Origin: G963668185 sp965237445
Lineage (GTDB): Bacteria > Chloroflexota > Dehalococcoidia > Lucifugimonadales > G963668185
DNA: 64,000 nt
Assembly (NCBI GenBank): GCA_965237445.1
Contig: OZ250142.1
Coordinates: 1-64,000 of the forward strand
Reading direction: 5' to 3'
Shown here: positions 43,853-52,200 of the stretch, piece after piece
Numbering within the stretch: position 1 is the first letter of the stretch
Layout of the letters: every line of letters starts with the position of its first letter
The notes under the pieces: generated by a model
The model's input: only the letters and a program-made list of their open reading frames with translations
Told to the model about the DNA's origin: nothing
Databases searched by the model: none
Translations under genes and position numbers: made by a program

Positions 43853-46207
43853 CTAACCTCTACTTTCGTTGATCGCCGTCCACACCTTCTCAGGCGTCAG
43901 CGGCATGTCAATCTTCTCCACACCGAACGGCTTGAGAGCGTCCATGACGGCGTTGTAGATCGTGATGGTGGACGCGATCGTTCCCGTCTCGCCCACGCCC
44001 TTCACGCCAAGCGGATGATGGCCGGATGGCGTCACTGTGCTCAGCGACTCGATGTCCGGCACAACGTCCGCTCTCGGCAGGCCATAGTCGAGCATCGAGC
44101 CTGTCAGAAGCTGTCCACTCTCGTCGTAAACTGCGCCTTCCCAGAGCACGGGTCCCGCTCCTTGCACGACACCGCCGCTAACCTGCCCTTCCACAATCAT
44201 CGGGTTGATCTGAATGCCGCAGTCGTCGACTGCCACGTACCTGCGTATGCTGACATGCCCGGTGTCTGTATCGACGTCAACGATGGCTACGTGCGCTCCG
44301 AACGGATAGCTGAAGTTCGGCGGATCGTAGAAGGCCTGCGCCTCCAGTCCGGGTTCCATGCCTTCAGGCATGTTCCAGGCTACGTTGGCCATGAGTGCAA
44401 TGTCCTGTATGGTCTGCGCGCTGTCGGGCGAACCCCGCACGAAAAAGCGTCCATCGCCGTACTCGATATCCTCCTCGGCGGCCTCCAGCAGGTGCGCGGC
44501 GATCGTCCGAGCCTTGTCCTTGATCTTGCGCACTGCCAGCGTCAGCGCCGCGCCGGACACCGCGGTTGTCCTGCTCCCGTACGTGCCCCACCCCATAGGC
44601 GTGTTGTCGGTGTCGCCGTGGAGCACCTCGACGTCGTCCACGTCAACGCCGATCTCGTCGGCCACTACCTGCGCGAACGTCGTCTCTTCTCCCTGGCCGT
44701 GCGGCGAAGAGCCGATGGCTACGCTGACCTTGCCCGTGGGCGTTACCTTGATCGTGGCGCCCTCCCAGAGTCCGCCCTGGAAGCCAACGGCCCCTGCGAC
44801 CTGCGAAGGACCCAAGCCGCAAATCTCCACGTACGTCGAGACTCCAATGCCCATGTGGCGGCCTTCGGCACGGCTGCTCTCCTGTTCGGCTCTTAGATCC
44901 GCATAGCTCACCGCCTCCAGTGCCTTGTCAAGAGGGGCCTCGTAGTCTCCGCTGTCGTACGTCAGGCCCAGCGCGATGTCGTGACCGTCTTCGAATTTGG
45001 GCACAAGGTTCTTGCGCCTGACCTCGACAGGGTCCATACCCAACTCTCCAGCCAGCTTCTCCATCATCCTCTCCACAAGGAACGTGGCCTCAGGCCGCCC
45101 GGCGCCGCGGTAGGCGTCGGTAGGTGTCGTGTTGGAGAACACGCCATACACTTCTGCGCGCGCGGCGGGGATGCCGTACGGACCGCAATACATCAGCCCG
45201 TGCAGAATCGTCGGGATTCCGGGCGCGGCCGTCGATAGGTAGCCGCCCATGCCGGCGTAGACCGTGGCTCTAATGCCGGTGACTGTTCCGTCCTTCGTTG
45301 CGGCCAACTCCACGTCTTGCACGTGGTCTCTTCCGTGGATTGTTGCAATGAAGTTCTCGGATCGAGTCTCCGTCCACTTAACCGGCACACCAAGCTTCAT
45401 CGAGCAGAACGATGTGATCGCCTCGTCCGCATAGTACGGAATCTTGCTGCCGAAGCCGCCGCCCACCTCGGGTGCGATCACGCGGATCTTGTGTTCACCT
45501 ACACCCGTTACGACCGAAGTCAGGAACCTTGCGATGTGCGGGTTCTGGGTGGTGCTCCATAACGTCAGGTCGCCAGTCGCATCCGTCCACTGCGCGAGCG
45601 CCGAACGCGGCTCCATCGCGTTGGGGACGAGACGCTGGTGCACGATGCGCTCGCTCACAAGCACTTCCGGGTTATCGAATGCCGCGTCTACGTCGCCGCC
45701 TTCTGCTACCCATTTGAATGCCTGGTTGTTCGGAACGTCGTCGTGGACCTGCGGGGCGCCGTCCTGGAGCGCCGCCTCGGGGTTGACCACCGCAGCAAGG
45801 ATTTCGTAGTCGACATCGATGTGCTGTAGCGCGTCTTCAGCGTGGTAGCGCGAGTCCGCCACAACTACAGCGACAGCGTCGCCCACGTACCGCACCCTGT
45901 CCACTGCGATTGGAGGATGCTCAGGCGTCTTGAGGTCCGAATCGGGGACCAGCCATGCGCAGGGAAGACCGTTCAGCACGCCCTGAGTGTCCGTCCCTGT
46001 GAACACTGCCACAACTCCAGGGGCGTCGGAAGCAGCGCTCGTGTCGATGCTTTGGATGTTGGCATGAGCGTGTGGACTTCTCAGCATCGCGGCGTACAAC
46101 ATGCCCGGAAGCTTGAGGTCGTCAGTGTACTTGGACCCCCCAGTTATGAGCCGCGGGTCTTCCCGGCGCCGGATGCCGGAACCGAATATACGGGTTGCCG
46201 TGGCCAT
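43853..46207 (-). CDS. coxL: Cox-type large subunit, form II molybdenum hydroxylase
   Basis: The 784-residue protein has RREDPRLITGGSKYTDDLKL at the N-terminus, VIAPEVGGGFGSK in the middle, and the active-site loop PTDAYRGAGRPEATFLVERM near residue 365. AYRGAGR marks form II; true CO dehydrogenases (form I) have AYxCSFR. VGETG near the C-terminus holds the catalytic Glu. Form II enzymes are aldehyde- or other carbon-compound oxidising Mo-cytosine-dinucleotide hydroxylases with uncertain substrates, so CO oxidation should not be assumed. Confidence 0.93.
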   Translation of the reverse strand: MATATRIFGSGIRRREDPRLITGGSKYTDDLKLPGMLYAAMLRSPHAHANIQSIDTSAASDAPGVVAVFTGTDTQGVLNGLPCAWLVPDSDLKTPEHPPIAVDRVRYVGDAVAVVVADSRYHAEDALQHIDVDYEILAAVVNPEAALQDGAPQVHDDVPNNQAFKWVAEGGDVDAAFDNPEVLVSERIVHQRLVPNAMEPRSALAQWTDATGDLTLWSTTQNPHIARFLTSVVTGVGEHKIRVIAPEVGGGFGSKIPYYADEAITSFCSMKLGVPVKWTETRSENFIATIHGRDHVQDVELAATKDGTVTGIRATVYAGMGGYLSTAAPGIPTILHGLMYCGPYGIPAARAEVYGVFSNTTPTDAYRGAGRPEATFLVERMMEKLAGELGMDPVEVRRKNLVPKFEDGHDIALGLTYDSGDYEAPLDKALEAVSYADLRAEQESSRAEGRHMGIGVSTYVEICGLGPSQVAGAVGFQGGLWEGATIKVTPTGKVSVAIGSSPHGQGEETTFAQVVADEIGVDVDDVEVLHGDTDNTPMGWGTYGSRTTAVSGAALTLAVRKIKDKARTIAAHLLEAAEEDIEYGDGRFFVRGSPDSAQTIQDIALMANVAWNMPEGMEPGLEAQAFYDPPNFSYPFGAHVAIVDVDTDTGHVSIRRYVAVDDCGIQINPMIVEGQVSGGVVQGAGPVLWEGAVYDESGQLLTGSMLDYGLPRADVVPDIESLSTVTPSGHHPLGVKGVGETGTIASTITIYNAVMDALKPFGVEKIDMPLTPEKVWTAINESRG

Positions 46208-46208
46208 G

Positions 46209-46793
46209 CTAGCCCCCCTTCATCGCTTCTGCTGCTGCCCGCACCGCGCGGACGATGTTCGTATACCCGGTACATCTGCACAGGTTGCCTTCCAAGCCGT
46301 GCCTGATCTCCTCATCGGTCGGGTCAGGGTTGGATTTCAGTAATTCGCTTGCGGCCATAATCATGCCGGGCGTGCAGTAGCCGCACTGTAGCCCGTGCTG
46401 GTTCCAGAACTCTTCCTGGAGTGGGTGGAGTTCGCCGGCCGATCCCATGCCCTCTATCGTCGTGATCTCGGCTCCGTTGGCCTGCACAGCCAGACGCGTA
46501 CACGACTTTACGGCCACTCCGTTCTCCAAGACTACGCAAAGTCCGCATTGGCTCGTGTCGCAGCCGATCTTCGTGCCCGTGAGCGCCGCGTTCTCACGGA
46601 TGAAGTGGACCAGCAGCAGCCTCGGCTCTACTGCGTCCGACACGTCTGAGCCGTTGATCGTGATCGTCACCGGGTGCCGGCCGTTCTGTGCCGGCGCCGC
46701 CGGCGCTGGCGCGGCAACTGCGGCCGGTTCCTCGGCCGCAGCAGGACTCTGTTCACCTACAAGGATGCGTCTGACGGATGACCAGAATGACAT
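46209..46793 (-). CDS. coxS: Cox-type small [2Fe-2S] subunit with an extra N-terminal helix and linker
   Basis: The usual two clusters are present: CDTSQCGLCVVL with the later C in KSCTRLAV, and CGYCTPGM with CRCTGY. At 194 residues it is about 35 longer than usual. The added N-terminus is a short amphipathic segment (MSFWSSVRRILVG) and an Ala/Pro/Glu-rich linker. The start has AGGAAGGGG upstream, so the extension is truly translated. The same kind of extension begins the next gene upstream (46919-47437). Confidence 0.93.
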   Translation of the reverse strand: MSFWSSVRRILVGEQSPAAAEEPAAVAAPAPAAPAQNGRHPVTITINGSDVSDAVEPRLLLVHFIRENAALTGTKIGCDTSQCGLCVVLENGVAVKSCTRLAVQANGAEITTIEGMGSAGELHPLQEEFWNQHGLQCGYCTPGMIMAASELLKSNPDPTDEEIRHGLEGNLCRCTGYTNIVRAVRAAAEAMKGG

Positions 46794-46918
46794 GACACCT
46801 GCCCCTTCCTGTTGAGTGCGTTCATTGACGCGTGGTTATAGGCACACGATCGCTCTATAGACGAATGGTTCCCGCGTGCCTTTGGGCACTACCTGGGGGG
46901 TTCGGTCCGGCGTGCTGG

Positions 46919-47437
46919 TTAGGAAGCAGCCGCTACGCCGGCCTCCGCAACTGCATGGTCGTCCTCGACGCTACTCCCGGAAACACCGATGGCTCCGACA
47001 ATCTCGCCAGCGCTGTTCCTGATTGGAAGTCCACCGGGGAATGAGATCAGCCCGCGGTTCGAGTGTTCGATCCGGAACAGTGCCCCGCCCGGCTGAGATA
47101 GACCCCCAATTGCACCAGTCGGCATGTCAAAGTATCGCGCCGTTCGCGCCTTCTTCTGGGCGATGTCGATGGAACCTCGCCACGCACCGTCCATTCGAGC
47201 GAACGCCTTTAGCCTGACGCCAGCGTCAACTATGGCTATATCCATCTTGACGCCCATCTCTTCGGATTTTTGGATGGCTGCCTTGACGGCGGCGCGCGCC
47301 TGGTCGAGCGTGATATCGGTAGCGGCGTCTTCGGACGACTCTGCCGGCTGGTTTTCCGACACAGGCTCCGCGGCCGATTCGGCGGTCTGGCTCCCATTCC
47401 CCAACACCATCTGCTTCAATCTTGACCAGAGTGACAC
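46919..47437 (-). CDS. HbpS/GlcG-like protein with N-terminal helix and linker
   Basis: Residues about 42-172 are the HbpS/GlcG (DUF336) fold: LDQARAAVKAAIQKSEEMGV, KMDIAIVDAGVRLKAFARMD, GGLPIRNSAGEIVGAIGVSG and the DDHAVAEAG end. Family members bind haem or cobalamin-like ligands or accompany oxidoreductases; the exact role is unsettled. The first 13 residues (MSLWSRLKQMVLG) resemble the CoxS N-terminus and are followed by a polar Ala/Glu-rich linker. GTG start with AAAGGAG. It lies 125 bases before coxS and is likely co-transcribed. Confidence 0.85.
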   Translation of the reverse strand: MSLWSRLKQMVLGNGSQTAESAAEPVSENQPAESSEDAATDITLDQARAAVKAAIQKSEEMGVKMDIAIVDAGVRLKAFARMDGAWRGSIDIAQKKARTARYFDMPTGAIGGLSQPGGALFRIEHSNRGLISFPGGLPIRNSAGEIVGAIGVSGSSVEDDHAVAEAGVAAAS

Positions 47438-47584
47438 GATCCCAACTCCTTTTCACTAAGTACCGCTTCGGTTCACGATCCTCAACCTGGCAACAGCGAG
47501 GACGGGCAAACAGGTGTTGAGAGTCTGAACAGTCCTGATTTCCCTGACCCAACCGCAATCTTCACGGTCGGCTGACAACCGATA

Positions 47585-47612
47585 ACCGGGCCCTCAAGCA
47601 AGAGGACCCGGT
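47585..47612 (-). terminator. hairpin downstream of the second HbpS-like gene
   Basis: ACCGGGCCCTC (47585-47595) pairs with GAGGACCCGGT (47602-47612) with one mismatch and a six-base loop. It follows the leftward gene at 47664 by about 50 bases. It has no strong T-run, so it may attenuate and not stop transcription into the cox genes. Confidence 0.45.
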
Positions 47613-47663
47613 CTTCAACTACTTAGTTAACTGTGGGATTTTGCTCTCCCACTACAGGCAGGT

Positions 47664-48068
47664 CTAGGAGATGGCGGCGACACCGGCCTCGGCGACGGCG
47701 TGGTCATCCTCAACGGTGCTGCCGGATACGCCGATGGCCCCGATGACTTCACCATCCCCATTGGAGATCGGTAGACCTCCGGGGAACGTAATCAAGCCTC
47801 CATTGGAGTGCTCAATGTTGTATAGGGGTCCTCCCGGCTGAGACAGCCCGCCGATTGCCCCGGTCGGCATATCAAAGAATCGGGCTGTTCGCGCCTTGAT
47901 CTGAGCGATGTCGATCGACCCGAGCCACGCGCCGTCCATACGCGCGAACGCCTTGAGGTTCGCGCCTGCATCAACGACGGCGATGTCCATCTTAACGCCC
48001 ATCTCGTTGGACTTTTCTATTGCGGCCTTCACCGCCGCACCTGCCTGATCGAGACTAATGTCTGCCAT
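47664..48068 (-). CDS. HbpS/GlcG-like protein, short form
   Basis: The 134 residues align throughout with the core of the 46919 gene (LDQAGAAVKAAIEKSNEMGV, KMDIAVVDAGANLKAFARMD, GGLPISNGDGEVIGAIGVSG), so the two are tandem paralogues. It begins directly at the core (MADISLDQ) with a GGAGGAG site and has no helix or linker. That comparison shows that the extension on the other copy is an addition. Confidence 0.85.
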   Translation of the reverse strand: MADISLDQAGAAVKAAIEKSNEMGVKMDIAVVDAGANLKAFARMDGAWLGSIDIAQIKARTARFFDMPTGAIGGLSQPGGPLYNIEHSNGGLITFPGGLPISNGDGEVIGAIGVSGSTVEDDHAVAEAGVAAIS

Positions 48069-48132
48069 GATTTGTTCTCCTCCATTCTTTGTTGAGCACC
48101 TATGGAACTATTTAGTTCGAAGCGGCGCCCGG

Positions 48133-49281
48133 TTACGGATGGATAATTACCTTCGTGTAGCCCTCTACACGCTGATCGAACTTCGTGTACGCGTCCGGGG
48201 CCTCATCAAGGCCGATTTCGTGTGATACCACGAAATCGGGGCTCGCCCGGCCGGCCGTGATCATGTCGCGCAAGTACGCATTGTACTGTTTCACGTTGCA
48301 CTGGCCGGTGCCCAGCCGCAACCCCTTCTCAAACAACTTCCCAAAGTTAATCGAAAGGGCGCCCTGCTTGGCTCCCTCATCGACGCCGCCGGGGTCGGAC
48401 GGTACATACAGGCCGGGGATTCCGATCGATCCCGTGGGCCTGACGGTCGCAATCAGGTTGTTGAGTACTATGTTGGGGATCTCGTCCTGCTCACCGCCCG
48501 CCGCCGAGGAGCCGCGCGCCGTGGCCTGGTAGCCGACTGCGTCTATCCCTTTGTCCGTGCCGCCATCTGTCGCGTCGACGATGGCTTCCACGGGATCGAC
48601 ATCGTCGTAGTTAACGGGAATGGCGCCAATCTCCTCAGCCTTGTCCAATCGTTCCTGAACATGATCGACTGAGAAAACGCGGGATGCGCCTCGAATAAGG
48701 CAACTGTATGCGGCCATCAGGCCCACCGGGCCGGCCCCGAAAACTGCCACGCTCTCACCGGGCCTAACGCCAGCCATCTCCGCTCCGTGATAGCCCGTGG
48801 GGAAGATATCGGCCAAGAGCGCGTAATCGGCCTCGTGTTCGTCGCCCTCCGGCAGTGGAAGGCCGTTGAAGTCCACGAAGGGCACCTGCATGTACTCGGC
48901 CTGCCCGCCTACCCATGGCCCCATCGCCACGTAACCGTAGGCCCCGCCCGCAAATCCTGGGTTCACCGTTGTGCAGAATCCAGTGAATCCGCCAAGGCAG
49001 TTCTTGCAGAATCCACAGGCTACGTTAAAGGGCATGACCACCCGGTCGCCGACCTTGCGCTCCTTTACGCCGGAGCCGACCTCCTCGATTATGCCCATGT
49101 TCTCGTGTCCAAATACGATCCCCGGCTCCGCAGAGGTCCGGCCTTCATACATATGCAGGTCAGAGCCGCAGATGCAAGAGGAAGTTATCCGCACGATTGC
49201 ATCGTTCGGATGCTGAATCGAGGGATTGGGCACTTCTTCGATCGCTACGCTGAATGGTTCCTTATAAACGACAGCTCTCAT
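48133..49281 (-). CDS. zinc alcohol dehydrogenase, formaldehyde-dehydrogenase-like
   Basis: CICGSDLHMYEGR and FGHENMGIIEEVGSGV hold the catalytic zinc ligands Cys, His and Glu. The four structural-zinc Cys lie in CGFCKNCLGGFTGFC. SVAVFGAGPVGLMAAYSCLI is the NAD site. The long insert around GGTDKGIDAVGYQATARGSS is characteristic of glutathione-independent formaldehyde dehydrogenases and related dismutases. A role in removing formaldehyde made by the oxidases downstream is plausible. A GGAGGTG site precedes the ATG. Confidence 0.87.
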   Translation of the reverse strand: MRAVVYKEPFSVAIEEVPNPSIQHPNDAIVRITSSCICGSDLHMYEGRTSAEPGIVFGHENMGIIEEVGSGVKERKVGDRVVMPFNVACGFCKNCLGGFTGFCTTVNPGFAGGAYGYVAMGPWVGGQAEYMQVPFVDFNGLPLPEGDEHEADYALLADIFPTGYHGAEMAGVRPGESVAVFGAGPVGLMAAYSCLIRGASRVFSVDHVQERLDKAEEIGAIPVNYDDVDPVEAIVDATDGGTDKGIDAVGYQATARGSSAAGGEQDEIPNIVLNNLIATVRPTGSIGIPGLYVPSDPGGVDEGAKQGALSINFGKLFEKGLRLGTGQCNVKQYNAYLRDMITAGRASPDFVVSHEIGLDEAPDAYTKFDQRVEGYTKVIIHP

Positions 49282-49525
49282 AGAGAGAACACCTCCTTCT
49301 TGCTTGTTGTCAGATGCAGAACCGTCCTACTACTTACCATGGCTCAATTTCGGAGGATCTGCCGTACTTAAGCCCTAGCGGCCAGCACGGCCTTGAACTA
49401 GACTCCAAACCGTCGAAAGCATGGGCTCCGACCAAACCACTCCAAGGGCGCCAGAATCGCCCCGATGCTATTGCCGCCATCTTCAAAAGTCAACACGCCG
49501 GCGACTATCACTCACGCAGTAAGCG

Positions 49526-50659
49526 TCACCACTGGACGAACATCGGCATTACGACGTGCACGTACGAATCGTCGTCCACAGGCCGCAGGACGCCGGGGCT
49601 GGATGGCGTAGTGGTCTCCAGAGCAACCTCGTTTGATTCCAGCACGTCAAGAACGTCGGTAAGATACTTGCTGTTGAAGGCGATCTTGGACTCCTCCCCT
49701 TCCACCTTCACATCCACCTCGCTCTCGTTGTCGCCCACCTCTTCCGAACGGGAAGAAATCACCAGCTTGCCCTCATCTCCGTCCTCACCCGGATTGACGT
49801 GCACCCTTACTATCCCGCTGCCGTCCCTGGCAAAAATGGCTGCTGATCGGTTGGCCATCGAGAACTCGGACAGCCCCATAACAGCTCGCGTTCCGTATGA
49901 AGTGGGGACCAACTGGCTGTAGTTGGGGAAGGTGCCCTGGATCAACTGCGAGACGATCTCCACGTTGTCCAGTCTGAACATTGCCTGGTTCTTATTTGGC
50001 GTAACGGTGAACTCTATCGGATGGACCTGGCCTGAAAGCAGCCGGTTGACTTCCTGCAACGTCCGGGCCGGGATGATGAAGTCCAAGTCCTCCGGCGCTG
50101 CCCCTTCCATCCTGCCCTTGTAGACCGCCAGCCTGAACCCGTCCGCCGCGGCGAAGGTATAGTCCTCTCCCGTAATCTCCACCTTGATTCCTGCGAGCAC
50201 AGGCCGCGAGTCGTCGGTCGCAGCCGCGAATGCGACGTGGTTGATAGCTCGGCCCAACTCCCCCGGGTCCATAACGCCGGCCACACCCGACTCCACCGTG
50301 GGAACTGGCGGGAAATCTGCGGCTGGCATGCCGTTGACGTTCGCGGAGAAGCGGCCGCAGGAAAGGCCGATGCCCAGCGGCTCGGTGCTCGACTTGATGT
50401 CTATGCGCTCAGCGGGCAGTGAGTTTACGAACTCCGTCAAAATGCGCGCCGGGATTGTAACTTCACCTTCCTCCTGGACGTCAGCGCCGATCCACGTCGT
50501 GATGGCGACCTCCAGATTTGTCGCGACCAGCTTGAGCCTGCCCTGGTCGGTGGATATAAGGACGTTAGACGTAATCGGAAGTGTGGCCCTCGCAGCCACG
50601 GCTCTGCCGACTACCGTAAGTCCTCGGCTAAGATTCTCTTGCAGGCAGGAAAGCTGCAT
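49526..50659 (-). CDS. dnaN: DNA polymerase III beta sliding clamp
   Basis: MQLSCLQENLSRGLTVVGRA opens the clamp; ATLPITSNVLI, AADGFRLAVYKGRM, DNVEIVSQLIQGTFPNYSQL and YLTDVLDVLESNEVALETTT are conserved in all three domains. The C-terminus MPMFVQW replaces the usual MPMRL. At 377 residues it is full length. It is not beside dnaA or recF here, so either the origin region has dispersed or this is an additional clamp. Confidence 0.95.
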   Translation of the reverse strand: MQLSCLQENLSRGLTVVGRAVAARATLPITSNVLISTDQGRLKLVATNLEVAITTWIGADVQEEGEVTIPARILTEFVNSLPAERIDIKSSTEPLGIGLSCGRFSANVNGMPAADFPPVPTVESGVAGVMDPGELGRAINHVAFAAATDDSRPVLAGIKVEITGEDYTFAAADGFRLAVYKGRMEGAAPEDLDFIIPARTLQEVNRLLSGQVHPIEFTVTPNKNQAMFRLDNVEIVSQLIQGTFPNYSQLVPTSYGTRAVMGLSEFSMANRSAAIFARDGSGIVRVHVNPGEDGDEGKLVISSRSEEVGDNESEVDVKVEGEESKIAFNSKYLTDVLDVLESNEVALETTTPSSPGVLRPVDDDSYVHVVMPMFVQW

Positions 50660-50835
50660 TCGTCGCTCCCTCAGAAATTGGTGGCGCTAGTATAGAACCG
50701 CCCATTCGGGAGCGTCAACGAACGCCAGCTAGCTACGCAATTGGGGCCTAAGATCAGGATTGGCCTTTATCAGGACAATTAGGGGGGATTCAGTATGGCG
50801 GCTTCGTCGCGGTGGGAAGTCAAGCCCACGTCGGC

Positions 50836-51342
50836 CTATTGCACCACCACGGTGCCGACCATGCCCAGGGCTTGGTGAGGAATGCAGATCAGGCTGTAGA
50901 CGCCCGGCTCAGAGAACTGAAAACCGAACGATAGCGCTTCACCCGCTTCCACCTGCGCATCGAGCCCCAAATCTGAAATCGTGAACGTGTGGAACTCACT
51001 CTCTGCCACCAGAGTGAAGATGACCGCCTCTCCCACGGAGAACGAAAGCTGACCAGGGTCGTACGCGTAGACACCGCTACCGCCTGGGTCCTGGAGCTTC
51101 ACGGCAACCGGTGTGCCCTCGGTGATGTCCGGGTTGCCGACCGGCGCCTGCTCGACAAGGCCGCCGAACAGCGGGTCGGATGCCAGTCTGGCAACGACCT
51201 CGGCCGGCGCTCCCTCCGGCGGAGCAGGCGAGTCCCTGTATTCCGTGACACTTTCTTCTACTCCGCATGCCACTAGCAAGCCCAGCAGAATCGTCAAGCA
51301 TACGGCTGGCAAGGCAGCGCGGGATGCGAAATTCAATACCAT
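50836..51342 (-). CDS. cupredoxin-domain lipoprotein
   Basis: ATG at 51342 follows GAGGAGCAAGAG. The signal ends in a lipobox (TILLGLLVAC). The C-terminal 100 residues are a cupredoxin: SFSVGEAVIFTLVAESEFHT carries the first His, and SLICIPHQALGM carries Cys, His and Met, a full type 1 copper site. It should be an exported electron carrier held on the membrane. The gene at 51541 is a paralogue just upstream. Confidence 0.85.
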   Translation of the reverse strand: MVLNFASRAALPAVCLTILLGLLVACGVEESVTEYRDSPAPPEGAPAEVVARLASDPLFGGLVEQAPVGNPDITEGTPVAVKLQDPGGSGVYAYDPGQLSFSVGEAVIFTLVAESEFHTFTISDLGLDAQVEAGEALSFGFQFSEPGVYSLICIPHQALGMVGTVVVQ

Positions 51343-51540
51343 GCCCTCTTGCTCCTCAGGTACGAGTTTCACCTCTTACAGGTACGTTCGTGAAGAGTTT
51401 CACATCCTAGCACTACTCCAAAGAGCCGGTCAACGAGATACCCGCCGTTTCCTAGGTTCAAGCAACCCGAACGAGTCCTGTCCGAGCACGAGGCGCAGCG
51501 CACACTCTGTAACTAGCAGTTGCGAGGCAATGTTAAGAAG

Positions 51541-51993
51541 CTAGTTGACGGTGATCGTTCCCGTCATGCCCAGCGCCTCGTGCGGCACGCAGTAGAGCTT
51601 GAAAGTGCCTGCCTTGTCGAACGTCACCTCGAACTCGATTGTCTGGCCGGCTTCCATCTCGTGGCTGATGTCCAGTTCGTCTACCTCGAACGTGTGGAAC
51701 TCCGTTTCAGCCGATACCTGGAACGTGACCGTGTCGCCAACCGAGAATGTGAGCTCGGAAGTGGAGAACTGGTACTTCCCGCTGCCGCCGGGGTCCTCGT
51801 TGACAACCTTCACCACATCATCGCCGCTTGCCAACTCCGAAGCGGAGGCTGTAGTAGCCGCAGCGGTTGCCTGCGGCGTGGCCTTCGCCGGCTCGGCAGC
51901 GGGTGTCGAGTCCTCCGATTCCCCGCCGCCGCAAGCGGCGACGGACGCCATTCCCAGCACTACGACTGCCGCCATAATTATCAGTTTCTTCAA
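51541..51993 (-). CDS. cupredoxin-domain lipoprotein
   Basis: The signal LIIMAAVVVLGMASVAAC ends in a lipobox, followed by GGG and a Thr/Ala-rich linker. FSVGDTVTFQVSAETEFHTF and KLYCVPHEALGMTGTITVN give His, Cys, His and Met for a type 1 copper site. The core (DPGGSGKYQFSTSELTFSVG) aligns closely with the gene at 50836. Tandem copper lipoproteins of this kind can serve terminal oxidases or reductases. Confidence 0.87.
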   Translation of the reverse strand: MKKLIIMAAVVVLGMASVAACGGGESEDSTPAAEPAKATPQATAAATTASASELASGDDVVKVVNEDPGGSGKYQFSTSELTFSVGDTVTFQVSAETEFHTFEVDELDISHEMEAGQTIEFEVTFDKAGTFKLYCVPHEALGMTGTITVN

Positions 51994-52200
51994 GGACCTC
52001 TTCTCCTCTCACGCGTTGCCATTACTACATTGAGATTGTAACTCTACGGAATGCGGCTGGCGATGCTAGCAATGAATTTCGAGACCGTCAATCCAAAATT
52101 CACCTGTTCCTGAGCTCGCCTTTCAGGTTATTCTTGGATTGCGGCGCCAAGAGCCCGCTGGCTGTTGTGGTAGGCTTGCCCGCGCGGAATTTAGGAGAAG

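Noticed and set aside
43853..46207. Annotation as carbon monoxide dehydrogenase
   Set aside because: The active-site loop is AYRGAGR (form II), not the AYxCSFR of true CO dehydrogenases.
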